From: Alphaproteobacteria bacterium
Lineage (GTDB): Bacteria; Pseudomonadota; Alphaproteobacteria; Ferrovibrionales; Ferrovibrionaceae
Assembly: GCA_017307375.1 (NCBI GenBank)
Contig: JAFKFH010000003.1
Span: 744,001-808,000, forward strand
Length of the DNA: 64,000 bases
Reading direction: 5' to 3'
The position numbers and the translations under genes are program-made. Each line of letters opens with the position of its first letter. Positions within the stretch are counted from its first letter, which is position 1. Positions 35,836 to 44,745 of this stretch are shown one piece after another. The notes beneath the pieces were generated by a model that made no database searches, had not been told where the DNA came from, and worked only from the letters and a program-made list of their open reading frames with translations.

Positions 35836-38433
35836 ATGTGGTCTGAAGCATCCGTCCTGCGGCTGGTCGCCGCGACCTCCGACAGCATCGCCATCGTCGA
35901 TCGCGATCTGCGTTTCCGCGCCGTCAGCCCCGCCTATCGCACGCTGTTCCTGCGCCTCTACGGCGCGGTGCCCGAGGTCGGCACGCTGCTGCCCGATGCG
36001 CTGGCCGACGAGGTCGTCGCGACCCGCGCCGCGGTGCTGGCGGGTTTCGCCGCCGCGCTGCGCGGCGAGGAAGTGACCCAGGAATGGTTCGGCGGCGAGG
36101 TCGGCGGCGGACGATATTCCTCGGTCATCGAGGCCTTGACCGACGATGCCGGCGCGGTGGTCGGCGCGGTCGAAACCTTGCGGCCGCTGTCGGGCCTCGG
36201 CTTCGATCTCGATGACGGCCAGCTGGGCGAGCTGATCGACATCTCGCCGGCGCTGGTGGCGGTCTCGCGGCTCGACGACCGGCGCCTGCTCTACGCCAAC
36301 CGCGCCTGCCTCGCCTTCTACGGCATCGATCCCGACGCGACGTCCGATTTCGACATGCGCGACATCCATGTCCAGCCCGGCGACCGTGCGGCCTTCATCG
36401 AACGGCTGCGCCGCGAAGGCTCGGTCCAGGGGATCGAATTCAAGGTGCGCCGCGCCGACGGCGAGATCCGCGTGCTGCAGGGATCGGCGCGCGGCGTGCG
36501 CTTTGCCGGCACGCCCGCCGCGCTGGTCGTGGTCCACGACATTACCGAGCGCGTCGAGATGGAGGATGCGACGCGTGAGCACGCGCGGCGCTGGCGCCGG
36601 CTGATGGACAAGATGCCCGCGGGCGCGGTGCTGCTGAACCAGGCCGGGGTGCTGGCCAATCGCGCCGCCGAAACCATCACCGGCTATGCCGCGGGCGATG
36701 CCGACACCGTCGACGAATGGATCCGCCTGCTGTTCGACGACGAGGCCGAGGGCGCCCGCCAGGAACTGCAGCGGCTGCGCCGCCACGGGCTGATGCCGCC
36801 GCGCGTCGCCAGGCTGAAGCGGCGCGACGGCGAACAGCGTTTCGTCGAGCTGTCCGGCACCGCCGACGGCGACGAGATGGTCCTGATGCTGTCCGACGTG
36901 ACCGAGCGGCGGCGGGGCGAGCAGGCGCTGGCCCGCTCGGAAGCGCTTTACCGCACCATCGTCGAGACCAGCCAGGCCGGCATCTGCGTCCTGGATACCG
37001 CAAGCCTGCTGGTCTTCGCCAACCAGCGCATGTCGGGCCTGCTCGACCGCTCGCTCGGTGCCCTGATCGCCACCTCGCCGCTGGCCTTCATCCACCCGAA
37101 GGACCGGCTGCGCGCCGCCGCCCAGCTCGCCGACAACAGCCAGGGCCGGTCCGACGTGCAGGACTACCGGCTGCTGCGGGCCGACGGCGAGATCGTCTGG
37201 GTACGCCTGACCTCGAGCCCGCTCTACGACCGCCAGGGCGAGGTCACCGCGATCCTGGTACTGATCGACGACATCGACCGGCGCAAGCGTGCCGAACTGG
37301 CGCTGGCGCGCGAGACGCGGCGGGTCTCGGCCATCCTCGCCTCGATGTTCGACGGGGTGGTGGTAACCGACGGGCAGGGCCTGATCGACAGCTTCAATCC
37401 GGCGGCCGAGAAGCTGTTCGGCTATGGCGCCGACGAGATCTCGGGCCAGCCGCTGACCGCGCTGGTGCCCGGACTGCGGCTGGTCGCGCGCCGCGGCGAG
37501 GACGGCGTGGTGATGGGCCAGCGCAAGGACGGGGCGCAACTGCCGCTCGAGGTCGCGATCGCGCCGATCCAGTCCGACGATCACGACGGGGCCGACGGCC
37601 CGCCGGCCTATGTCGTGGTGGTGCGCGACGTGGCCGAGCGCATCCGCAGCCAGAACGAGCTGATCACCGCCAAGATCCAGGCCGAGGGCGCGAACCGGGC
37701 CAAGACCAATTTCCTGGCCAATATGAGCCACGAGCTGCGCACGCCGCTGAACGCCATCATCGGCTTCTCCGAGATGATCGAGCGCCAGGTGCTGGGCGAG
37801 AACGGCTGGCCGCGCTATATCGAATATTCGCGCCACATCCATCGCTCGGGCACGCATCTGCTGGCGCTGATCAACGATGTCCTCGACCTCTCCAAGATCG
37901 AGGCGGGGCGCTACGAGCTGACCGACGAGGTCATCGCGTTGTCCGAACTGCTCGATGCCTGCCAGACGATGGTGATGGGCCGGGCCGAGGCCGAAGGCCT
38001 CCAGGTGGTGGTGAGCCTGCCCGAAACCGGCTTGAGCCTGCGCGGCGACCGCCGCGCCTTGACCCAGATCGTGCTGAACCTGCTGACCAACGCGGTCAAG
38101 TACAATGCCCAGGGCGGCAGCGTCGCGGTGGCGGCAAGCCGCCGCGCCGACGGCGCCGTCGACCTGTCGATCCGCGATTCCGGCCCCGGCATCGCCCCGG
38201 GCGAGATCGACCGGCTGTTCCAGCCGTTCCAGCGCACCGATGCGGCCCTTGCCCGCTCGGTCGAGGGCACGGGCCTCGGGCTCTCGATCACCAAGCGCCT
38301 GGTCGAGCTGCATGACGGCGAGATCCATCTCGCCTCGCGGCTGGGCGAGGGCACCACGGTCACCGTGACCTGGCCGTCGGGCCGGGTGGTGGTGTCGGAA
38401 ACGGGGCTGCCGGATCTGACCTGCGGGCCGTGA
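35836..38433 (+). CDS. Multi-PAS sensor histidine kinase, cytosolic
   Basis: An 865-residue histidine kinase with no membrane segment. About five PAS-type modules occupy residues 1-615 (for example LYRTIVETSQAGICVLDT near 370 and VSAILASMFDGVVVTDG near 495). HisKA has His632 in NMSHELRTPLNAIIGFSEM, and the HATPase region carries the N box LLTNAVKYNAQ and the G box GTGLGLS. There is no receiver domain, so it needs a separate response regulator, not present here. The dimerisation helix with FSEMIERQVLG resembles the PleC/DivJ group common in alphaproteobacteria. It is transcribed in the same direction as glnD with a 144-base gap. Confidence 0.92.
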   Translation: MWSEASVLRLVAATSDSIAIVDRDLRFRAVSPAYRTLFLRLYGAVPEVGTLLPDALADEVVATRAAVLAGFAAALRGEEVTQEWFGGEVGGGRYSSVIEALTDDAGAVVGAVETLRPLSGLGFDLDDGQLGELIDISPALVAVSRLDDRRLLYANRACLAFYGIDPDATSDFDMRDIHVQPGDRAAFIERLRREGSVQGIEFKVRRADGEIRVLQGSARGVRFAGTPAALVVVHDITERVEMEDATREHARRWRRLMDKMPAGAVLLNQAGVLANRAAETITGYAAGDADTVDEWIRLLFDDEAEGARQELQRLRRHGLMPPRVARLKRRDGEQRFVELSGTADGDEMVLMLSDVTERRRGEQALARSEALYRTIVETSQAGICVLDTASLLVFANQRMSGLLDRSLGALIATSPLAFIHPKDRLRAAAQLADNSQGRSDVQDYRLLRADGEIVWVRLTSSPLYDRQGEVTAILVLIDDIDRRKRAELALARETRRVSAILASMFDGVVVTDGQGLIDSFNPAAEKLFGYGADEISGQPLTALVPGLRLVARRGEDGVVMGQRKDGAQLPLEVAIAPIQSDDHDGADGPPAYVVVVRDVAERIRSQNELITAKIQAEGANRAKTNFLANMSHELRTPLNAIIGFSEMIERQVLGENGWPRYIEYSRHIHRSGTHLLALINDVLDLSKIEAGRYELTDEVIALSELLDACQTMVMGRAEAEGLQVVVSLPETGLSLRGDRRALTQIVLNLLTNAVKYNAQGGSVAVAASRRADGAVDLSIRDSGPGIAPGEIDRLFQPFQRTDAALARSVEGTGLGLSITKRLVELHDGEIHLASRLGEGTTVTVTWPSGRVVVSETGLPDLTCGP

Positions 38434-38452
38434 AGTCGCCGGGCGACTGCCG

Positions 38453-39250
38453 CTACAGCACGATCGGCGCGCCGAGGCCGAGGCGTTCCAGCGCCGGTGA
38501 AAGACCGGCGAGGTCGTCGGACGGGGCGGTGAAATAGGCGCGGTGACCGCCCGCCGCCGGCAGCGCGGCCGGCGCCAGCAGCGCCTCGACCCGGCGGGCG
38601 ATCGCCTCGCCGGAATCGAGGAAGGTGACCGGGCGTGGCGCGGCGGCGGCAAGCGCGTCGCGCAGCAGCGGGAAATGGGTGCAGGCCAGCACGATGACGT
38701 CGAGCCGCGCCCCGTCGGGTCCGTCGAAGAACGGCGCCAGGATCGCGGCCAGGCGTTCGCGCGGCGGATCGATGCCGCGCAGCGCCGCCTCGGCCAGGGT
38801 CACCAGTTCGGCCGAGCCGTTGCGGATCACCGTGCAGCCCGGGGCGAAGCGCGCGATCAGCTCGAGCGTGTAGGGCCGGTCGACGGTGGCCGGGGTGGCC
38901 AGCAGGCCGATGACCCCGGTGGCCGACAGGGCGGCGGCCGGCTTGATCGCCGGCACGACGCCGACGACCGGAATCGACAAGGTCGCCCGCAGATGCGGCA
39001 GCACGAAGGTCGAGGCGGTGTTGCAGGCGATCACCACGAGATCGGGATCGCAGGCGGCCATCGCCTTGCCCAGGCTCTGCTCGATCTGCGGCAGCAGCGT
39101 CGCGGCCGGCTTGGTGCCATAGGGAAAATGCCGGTTGTCGCCGGTGAAGGCCAGCTCGACTCCCGGCAGCCGGCGCGCGATCTCGGCCAGGACCGACAGC
39201 CCGCCGACCCCCGAATCGAACACCAAGACCCTCGGGTTGCGCCTGGCCAT
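38453..39250 (-). CDS. murI: Glutamate racemase
   Basis: MurI, 265 residues, makes D-glutamate for peptidoglycan. The two catalytic cysteines lie in ACNTAST and ACTHFPLL, and the N-terminal signature FDSGVGGLSV is present. The ATG at 39250 gives the standard N-terminus; the frame extends to 39310 without family similarity. It is convergent with the PAS kinase, 19 bases apart. Confidence 0.96.
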   Translation of the reverse strand: MARRNPRVLVFDSGVGGLSVLAEIARRLPGVELAFTGDNRHFPYGTKPAATLLPQIEQSLGKAMAACDPDLVVIACNTASTFVLPHLRATLSIPVVGVVPAIKPAAALSATGVIGLLATPATVDRPYTLELIARFAPGCTVIRNGSAELVTLAEAALRGIDPPRERLAAILAPFFDGPDGARLDVIVLACTHFPLLRDALAAAAPRPVTFLDSGEAIARRVEALLAPAALPAAGGHRAYFTAPSDDLAGLSPALERLGLGAPIVL

Positions 39251-39363
39251 GCCCTGCTCCGACTCGGTTGGACCCGGTCCGATGCTAAGGATGCCGTCGC
39301 CTTGCGGCAATGCGGGTGCTTACACTAGAGTTCCGGCCGTCACGACCGCAGCCGGAGCGCGCC

Positions 39364-39681
39364 ATGCTGTTCTCGACCACGCCGACCCTGGAAGGCCATA
39401 CCATCGGCCGCTATCACGGCCTCGTCGCCTTCGAGGCGATCATCGGCGCCAACATCTTCCGCGACTTCATGGCCTCGATCACCGATGTGATCGGCGGGCG
39501 CTCGGGCTCCTACGAATCGGCGCTGGCGGCGGCGCGCGACCATGCGCTGGAGGGGCTGGGCGAAAAGGCCCACGCGCTCGGCGCCAACGCGGTCGTCGGC
39601 ATGCGCCTCGACTACGAGATCTTCGGCGAGAAGGGCATGATGATGGTGATCGCCTACGGCACCGCCGTCACCGTCGCCTGA
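39364..39681 (+). CDS. YbjQ family protein (UPF0145)
   Basis: A 105-residue protein of the YbjQ/UPF0145 family, sometimes labelled heavy-metal-binding; the fold is a small pentameric alpha/beta protein. Characteristic segments are [19 protein letters not shown], a central helix with [13 protein letters not shown], and [15 protein letters not shown]. Function is unknown. The start is the ATG at 39364; the stop is six bases before the pdxY start. Confidence 0.88.
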   Translation: MLFSTTPTLEGHTIGRYHGLVAFEAIIGANIFRDFMASITDVIGGRSGSYESALAAARDHALEGLGEKAHALGANAVVGMRLDYEIFGEKGMMMVIAYGTAVTVA

Positions 39682-39687
39682 TCGCGG

Positions 39688-40557
39688 ATGGGAATTCTTT
39701 CGATCCAGTCCCGCGTCATCTACGGCCATGTCGGCAATGACGCGGCGATCCTGCCGCTGCAGCGCCAGGGTTTCGAGGTTTGGGCGATGCCCAGCGCGAT
39801 CCTGTCGGCCCATCCCGGCTATGGCGGTGCCGCGGTGCAGCCGATCGCGGCGACGATGATCGAGGCCTGGCTGGCCGCGCTGGAACGGCTCGGCATCTGG
39901 TCGCAGGCCCAGGCGGCGCTGACCGGCTGGCTCGGCTCGGCCGCCAACGGCGCGGCGGGCCTTGCCGCGATCGCGCGGATGAAGGCGGTGCGGCCCGGCC
40001 TGCCCTATCTGTGCGACCCGGTGATCGGCGACCGGGCCGAAGGCGTCTACGTCGCCCCCGACATGATCGATTTCTTCCGCGACCGGGCACTGCCCGCCGC
40101 CGATATCGCGACGCCGAACCATTTCGAGGCCGAAATCCTGACCGGCCGCCCGATCGGCGATCTCGACGACGCCCTGGCCGCCGCGGCCACGCTGCGTGCG
40201 CTGGGGCCGGCGCGCGTCGTGATCACCTCGCTCGATTTCGGCCACGACGACCGGATCGAGACGCTGGCGACCGGGCCGGAAGGGGCATGGCTGGCCGCGA
40301 CCCCGCGCCTGATCGACCCGCCCAAGGGGCCGGGCGACATGCTCTCGGCCATGCTGCTGGCCCGGCTGCTGCGCGGCGAGGCGCTGCCCGACGCGCTGGG
40401 CTTTGCCGTCGGCGCGGTGTTCGGGGTGCTGCGCCACTCGGTCGAGGCCCGTTCCCGCGAACCGCTGGTCGTCGCCGCCCAGGACGAGTTCGTCAGGCCG
40501 GGCTATCGCCCCGCCGTGGTTGCGACAGCGGCTGGAACAGGTCGAATAGGAGGTTGA
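39688..40557 (+). CDS. pdxY: Pyridoxal kinase
   Basis: A 289-residue PdxY-type kinase that phosphorylates pyridoxal in the vitamin B6 salvage pathway. The N-terminus SIQSRVIYGHVGNDAAILP and the ATP-site region PPKGPGDMLSA with the catalytic Asp are family-typical (PdxY has a GTGD-like element here read as GPGD). It directly follows the YbjQ gene and is probably co-transcribed. Its last 65 bases overlap a convergent unknown gene, and the final 15 or so residues (rich in Ala, Gly, Thr) are not family-like. Confidence 0.93.
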   Translation: MGILSIQSRVIYGHVGNDAAILPLQRQGFEVWAMPSAILSAHPGYGGAAVQPIAATMIEAWLAALERLGIWSQAQAALTGWLGSAANGAAGLAAIARMKAVRPGLPYLCDPVIGDRAEGVYVAPDMIDFFRDRALPAADIATPNHFEAEILTGRPIGDLDDALAAAATLRALGPARVVITSLDFGHDDRIETLATGPEGAWLAATPRLIDPPKGPGDMLSAMLLARLLRGEALPDALGFAVGAVFGVLRHSVEARSREPLVVAAQDEFVRPGYRPAVVATAAGTGRIGG

Positions 40558-41371
40558 CGTCCCCGTCCTCGTTGCGCTGCCGGTCGCGCAGCATGACGAT
40601 GGCGGGATGGTCGGTGGCGCGGTCTTCGCCGAGGGTGCGGTCGAGCAGGTCGCGCCAGGCGTCGCCGATCTGCTCCATCGTCTTCAGCGCCTGCTGCAGG
40701 TCGGGGATGAAGCCGAAATCGGTGCGCTGCCGACCCTGATCGTCGAGGCGCCGCGGATCGTCCGGTGCCAGCGGTTGCAGCACCAGGGCCGGCGCGGCGC
40801 TGCCGCCGAGATGGAAATCGGTCTTCGAGGCGCTGACCTCGGCGGCAAAGCCGCTGAACGTCGCCGTGCCGTCCGAACCGTAGGCGATCGCGGCCTTCAG
40901 CGAGATGCGCTGGATCGAGATGTCGATGCCCGCCGACGACTGCCGCATCGTCACCGACACGCCTTCCAGCGCCAGATAGCCGGCACCGGCGACCGATGAC
41001 GCGCCATCGGCCGGCAACCGGGCGATCGCATCGGCCGCGGGCTCCAGCAGCTGCCTGTTGATCAGATCCTTCAGGTCGAGACCGCCGAAGTCGAAATCGC
41101 CGCCCATCGACTTCAGGAAATCCTGCACCACGTCGCCGACCGCCGGCAGGCTCGACTGTGCCCGGCCCAGCACCCCGGCATCGCCGCGGGCAGCGTTCAG
41201 CGCCGCCTGGGCCTGCGCGCTCAGCATCACCTGGTCCAGCGGGCCGGCGCCGGCCGAAGCCTGGCCGGCGCCCCTGGTGCCGGCTGCGGGCAGCCCGGCC
41301 TGCTGGCGCGCGGGGCTGAAGGGATCGAGCAGACTGGGGCGCGACGACGGCGACCCGATGGAATTGCTCAT
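40493..41371 (-). CDS. Unknown protein, second gene of an unknown pair
   Basis: A 292-residue protein I do not recognise. It lacks a signal peptide and membrane segments. Residues 1-60 are low-complexity and Ser/Pro/Ala-rich; VMLSAQAQAALNAARG near 52-67 resembles a motif seen in several flagellar and uncharacterised surface proteins. The middle, DFDFGGLDLKDLINRQLLEP near 95-114, and the beta-rich VSVTMRQSSAGIDISIQRIS look like a folded domain. The ATG overlaps the stop of the upstream gene by four bases (41368-41371), so the two are coupled. The 3' end overlaps pdxY by 65 bases. Confidence 0.65.
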   Translation of the reverse strand: MSNSIGSPSSRPSLLDPFSPARQQAGLPAAGTRGAGQASAGAGPLDQVMLSAQAQAALNAARGDAGVLGRAQSSLPAVGDVVQDFLKSMGGDFDFGGLDLKDLINRQLLEPAADAIARLPADGASSVAGAGYLALEGVSVTMRQSSAGIDISIQRISLKAAIAYGSDGTATFSGFAAEVSASKTDFHLGGSAAPALVLQPLAPDDPRRLDDQGRQRTDFGFIPDLQQALKTMEQIGDAWRDLLDRTLGEDRATDHPAIVMLRDRQRNEDGDVNLLFDLFQPLSQPRRGDSPA

Positions 41372-42363
41372 GCGGCACCGTCCGTCGTGGCGGCAAAGGG
41401 CTGGATCAGGCCAAGGCGGAGGTCGATGCCGCCATCGCGCGGCCGCGCCGCTTCGATCACGGCCAGGCCGGCATCGTGGCGCCCGTCGTCTCCGGCCCGC
41501 GGCTGGAAGTAGTCGGGATTGTATTTTCGGTTCTGTCCGCCGGCAAAGGGGAAGAACGGGCCGGGATCGCCGCCCAGCGACCAGATCGCGCCGCTGCGCA
41601 GCACCTGGCCGAGATCGGTGGCGCCGCCGGCGGGCGCCAGGCCGGACGCGGCCTGGTCGAACGCCGCCTGCCGCGCCAGCTCGAACCCTGCCGCGTTCGG
41701 ATCGACGGCGGCATTGTCGTTGATCAGCCGGTTCAGCCGGCCCCAGTCGAGGCCGCCGGCCGTGGCATCGATCACCCCCGGCGCGCCATGGGCGGCCGCC
41801 TGCGGCGCATTGGCATAGGTCAGCACCACGCCGCGCCGGTCGTAGAGGCCGGCCAGCGCGGCGGCGTCGGCCACCGTCAGGCTGCCGCCGCCCAGCCGGA
41901 CCGCGCCGCCGCGCTCGACCGTGGCGTTGAGGCCGGTGACCGCGACATAGCCGGGCTGCGTCAGGTCGCCCCCTTCCGCCTGGTGCAGGGCGATCGCGGC
42001 CTGCAACTGCTCGCGCAGCGGCCGCATCAGGTTGCGTTCCAGCGTGTCGGCGAAATCGCGGTCGGCCCGGGCGCCGAAGCCTGAGGCGAGGAAACCGCCG
42101 GCCGATTCCCCCATGCGCCCGGCGGCCGCCCGGGTGGCGACCAGGGCCGCGGCGGCCAGCACCGCCTGGGCCATCGCCGACTGGCCGGTGGCGCTGAGCC
42201 CGGCGGTATCGGGCCGGCGGACCGCGCCCGCGCTCGCCGCCTGGGCGATCTGGATGCCGGTCAGGCCATGGGTCTGCTGGCGGGCCGCGGCGGTGCGCTG
42301 GGCCAGCTCGATCTGGCGCAGCGCATGGGCGGCGGCGTCGGTCTGGTCGATCGAGATCGGCAT
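41368..42363 (-). CDS. Unknown protein, first gene of an unknown pair
   Basis: A 331-residue alanine-rich protein without recognisable family. Residues 1-110 are helical and Ala/Gln-rich; the centre has TQPGYVAVTGLNATVERGG, and the C-terminal part contains GGDPGPFFPFAGGQNRKYNP. No signal peptide or transmembrane span is evident. The ATG at 42363 starts MPISIDQTD; longer in-frame versions extend antisense to the next genes and are not supported. It is divergent from the small membrane protein gene (69 bases) and coupled to the unknown gene downstream. Confidence 0.65.
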   Translation of the reverse strand: MPISIDQTDAAAHALRQIELAQRTAAARQQTHGLTGIQIAQAASAGAVRRPDTAGLSATGQSAMAQAVLAAAALVATRAAAGRMGESAGGFLASGFGARADRDFADTLERNLMRPLREQLQAAIALHQAEGGDLTQPGYVAVTGLNATVERGGAVRLGGGSLTVADAAALAGLYDRRGVVLTYANAPQAAAHGAPGVIDATAGGLDWGRLNRLINDNAAVDPNAAGFELARQAAFDQAASGLAPAGGATDLGQVLRSGAIWSLGGDPGPFFPFAGGQNRKYNPDYFQPRAGDDGRHDAGLAVIEAARPRDGGIDLRLGLIQPFAATTDGAA

Positions 42364-42432
42364 CGGCGGCTCTCCCGGGCAATCGGCGCCGGCCATGGTA
42401 GCATGGTCCGGCCGGGTGGCCTGGGGAGTTGC

Positions 42433-42738
42433 ATGGACCTGTCGGTCGTCGCCGTCGTGCTGATCGTGGGGGCCGGGCTGGCCGCGGCCGGCCTGGCGGC
42501 TTGGCGCGGCCGCGGCCTGGCCCGGCTCTACTGGCTCGCCTGCCTTGGCCTGCTTGGCTTCGGCGTCGCCGCCATGCTGCTGGTGATGCTGGTCCCGGTC
42601 GAACTGCCGGATGCCGACGGCGGCATTTCCGGCGAGATGCCGAAGGCCTTCGGGGTCGCCCTGCTGCTGGCCGTGACCGGCCTTGCCGGCATCGTGCTGG
42701 GCCTTGCCGCCGCCCTGTTCCGCCGGCTGCGGCGCTGA
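42433..42738 (+). CDS. Small three-helix membrane protein, unknown
   Basis: A 101-residue protein made largely of three hydrophobic segments: about residues 3-23, 32-56 and 72-95, with a short acidic loop ELPDADGGISGEMPK between the second and third. No family is recognised. It lies 67 bases before the lasso-B2-like gene on the same strand and may share its transcript. The start at 42433 is the first ATG after the divergent gene; earlier in-frame codons are antisense to it. Confidence 0.6.
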   Translation: MDLSVVAVVLIVGAGLAAAGLAAWRGRGLARLYWLACLGLLGFGVAAMLLVMLVPVELPDADGGISGEMPKAFGVALLLAVTGLAGIVLGLAAALFRRLRR

Positions 42739-42805
42739 GCGCGGCGCCATGCTATGCTCCCGGCCCGACGGTTTTTTGGCCGCCCGGCCAGCACATGGAT
42801 TGTCG

Positions 42806-43270
42806 ATGACGCTGTCTTCCCCTGTTCCCGATCGCCGGGCCGCGTGGCGCGAGCGCTGGGCCTGGCGCCTCCTGGTGGTCGAGGCCGCGGCCTGGCTGAC
42901 CGTTTCGGTCGCGGCCCTGCGCCTGCTGCCGTTCCGCCATGTCGCCCGGCTGATGATCGGCCGGGCGGCACCCGCCGACACCCCGCTGTCGGCATCGGGC
43001 TTGCCGCCACCCGCCGCGATTTCCCGCCAGGCGGCGCTTGCGGTGACACGCGCCAGCACGCTGCTGCCCTTCCCCTGCGTCTGCCTGCCCCAGGCGATGG
43101 CCGCCAAGGCGATGCTGGCGCGGCGGCGGCACGATACCGTGCTGCATCTCTCGGTCAGCAGCGCCGCCGGCACCGGCATGACGGCCCATGCCTGGCTGAC
43201 CCTCGACGGGGCCTGCGTCATCGGCGGCGGCGCCCCCGCGGGCCAGGTGGAGATCGCCCGGCTGTCGTGA
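42806..43270 (+). CDS. Stand-alone lasso-peptide B2-like transglutaminase-fold protease
   Basis: A 154-residue protein of the type annotated as lasso peptide biosynthesis B2 (transglutaminase-like cysteine protease). The N-terminal hydrophobic helix LLVVEAAAWLTVSVAALRLL (22-41) followed by LPFRHVARLM is typical. The putative triad is Cys93 in CLPQAMAAKAMLARR, His128 in AHAW and Asp134 in LTLDG. In lasso clusters this enzyme removes the leader peptide; here no precursor, B1 recognition protein or asparagine-synthetase-like cyclase is nearby, so the substrate is unknown. The start could lie at another codon upstream; the ATG at 42806 is the best placed. Confidence 0.75.
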   Translation: MTLSSPVPDRRAAWRERWAWRLLVVEAAAWLTVSVAALRLLPFRHVARLMIGRAAPADTPLSASGLPPPAAISRQAALAVTRASTLLPFPCVCLPQAMAAKAMLARRRHDTVLHLSVSSAAGTGMTAHAWLTLDGACVIGGGAPAGQVEIARLS

Positions 43271-43368
43271 GGCCGTGGCCGGCGCGGACGGCGTTTGCCG
43301 CTGGACCGCCGATCCGCGACCGCTATTCTCCATCGTCGATCGGGGTTGGTCGGTCACGGGGGGCCTGC

Positions 43369-44286
43369 ATGCAACGGTTCGACGCGGCGGCGATGTCGCC
43401 TCCGACGGCGGAGGCGATCCTGGCGGATCCGCTTTTTCCCCATGCGCGCCTCGCCTATGTCGACGCGGTGCTCGATCTCTACGAGAGCAATCCGCCGCTG
43501 GTCGAACTGATGCGCGATGCCGCGCGCATCCTGACCTACGGCATCGTGATGAGCTACTGGGGTGGCTACCGACCTGACGAGCGGACGAGTTGGCTGACGG
43601 TGTCGCGACTGAAGGAAACGATCGCCCTGTTCGACGTGGCGAGCGATCGGCAGGTCGACCATATCGTCTCGCGGCTGGTCGATACCGGCTTCGTCACGCT
43701 CCGCCGGCCCGACGAGGATTCGCGGCTGCGCGTCATCCTGCCGACGCCGGTGATGATCGCGCATGATCTCGACTGGATGCGGGCGCATTACCTGCCGCTT
43801 GCCCATCTTTACGGCGAGGCGGCCTATGCGCCGGCGATCCGGCGCGATCCGGCCTTTCATCCGCAGTTGCGGGCGGCGAGCATCACGCTGTTCCCCCATA
43901 TCGCCCGCAACGTGCTGAGCCAGAACACCGCGATGACCCGCTTTCTCAACCGGGCCGTCGGTATCCTGACGCTGATGAAATTCGTGCGCAAGCTTGCCGG
44001 CCGCGACGTGCCGGTGATCTCCTACGGCGATCTGGGCGGGGCGTTCGGCGTGTCGCGAACCCACGTGCGGGGCATGTTCTCGACCGCGGCGCGCCATGGC
44101 GAGGCGCAGCTGATCGAGCGCGGGCGGTTCGCCCTGGCCCCGTCGCTGCTGCGCGGCTTCGATCGGCTGGTGGCCGACGGCATGGTGGTCAGCGCGATCG
44201 CCTACCGGCGGGCGGCAGAGGCCGCGGGCCCGGGGCCGGATCGCGCGATATACGCAAAAAGTTCCATTGACCGGCCGGGCGCCTGA
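43369..44286 (+). CDS. Unknown protein with winged-helix-like regions
   Basis: A 305-residue protein not recognised as a whole. Residues about 60-125 (TVSRLKETIALFDVASDRQV then LVDTGFVTLRRPDEDSRLRV) read like a MarR-type winged helix: a helix-turn-helix followed by a basic wing. A second helix-turn-helix-like stretch, ISYGDLGGAFGVSRTHVRGM, is near 220-240. The protein is probably a DNA-binding regulator with two winged helices. It starts a plus-strand run with the AhpD-like, methyltransferase and SnoaL-like genes. Upstream in-frame extension overlaps the B2-like gene and is excluded. Confidence 0.65.
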   Translation: MQRFDAAAMSPPTAEAILADPLFPHARLAYVDAVLDLYESNPPLVELMRDAARILTYGIVMSYWGGYRPDERTSWLTVSRLKETIALFDVASDRQVDHIVSRLVDTGFVTLRRPDEDSRLRVILPTPVMIAHDLDWMRAHYLPLAHLYGEAAYAPAIRRDPAFHPQLRAASITLFPHIARNVLSQNTAMTRFLNRAVGILTLMKFVRKLAGRDVPVISYGDLGGAFGVSRTHVRGMFSTAARHGEAQLIERGRFALAPSLLRGFDRLVADGMVVSAIAYRRAAEAAGPGPDRAIYAKSSIDRPGA

Positions 44287-44377
44287 CCTATCGTCTGCTT
44301 CCAGGACTTCATTCTTATCCGCGGTCCCGCCCGGATTATTTCACATTCTTACGCGGCGACCGGATGGAGGGGCGACG

Positions 44378-44719
44378 ATGGTGATGGACTGGCGCCGGTT
44401 CCTGGCCGACATGATGCAGGCTTTCGGCCGTCTTGCCGAGGCCGCCCCGCGGACCGTCGCGGGCTACAAGGCGCTGCACGCCGCCGGTGCCGGCGGCAGC
44501 CTCGACGAGCGCACCCGCGAGCTGATCTGCATCGCCGTGGCGGTCACCACGCGCTGCGACGGCTGCATCGCCAGTCACCTGCAGAAGGCCCGCGATCTCG
44601 GCATCTCGCGCGAGGAGATCGCCGATGCCCTCGGCGTCGCCGTGGCGATGAACGCCGGCGCGGCGATCGCCTATTCGAGCCGCGCGCTGGACGGTTTCGA
44701 CGCGCTGGGTTCGCGCTGA
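44378..44719 (+). CDS. Carboxymuconolactone decarboxylase / AhpD-like protein
   Basis: A 113-residue all-helical protein of the CMD family. The segment CDGCIASH gives the Cys-x-x-Cys-x-x-x-His arrangement of AhpD-type peroxidases, so a thiol-based antioxidant role is likely. The preceding SLDERTRELICIAVAVT is the family helix pair. GGAGGGG stands shortly before the ATG at 44378; a second ATG two codons in is equally possible. It is 26 bases from the methyltransferase gene. Confidence 0.9.
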   Translation: MVMDWRRFLADMMQAFGRLAEAAPRTVAGYKALHAAGAGGSLDERTRELICIAVAVTTRCDGCIASHLQKARDLGISREEIADALGVAVAMNAGAAIAYSSRALDGFDALGSR

Positions 44720-44745
44720 ACGGCGCGCGGCGCGGCGAGCCGACA

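Noticed and set aside
42433-44286. A complete lasso-peptide cluster
   Set aside because: No precursor peptide, B1 (PqqD-like), asparagine-synthetase-like cyclase or transporter is nearby; only the B2-like gene is present.
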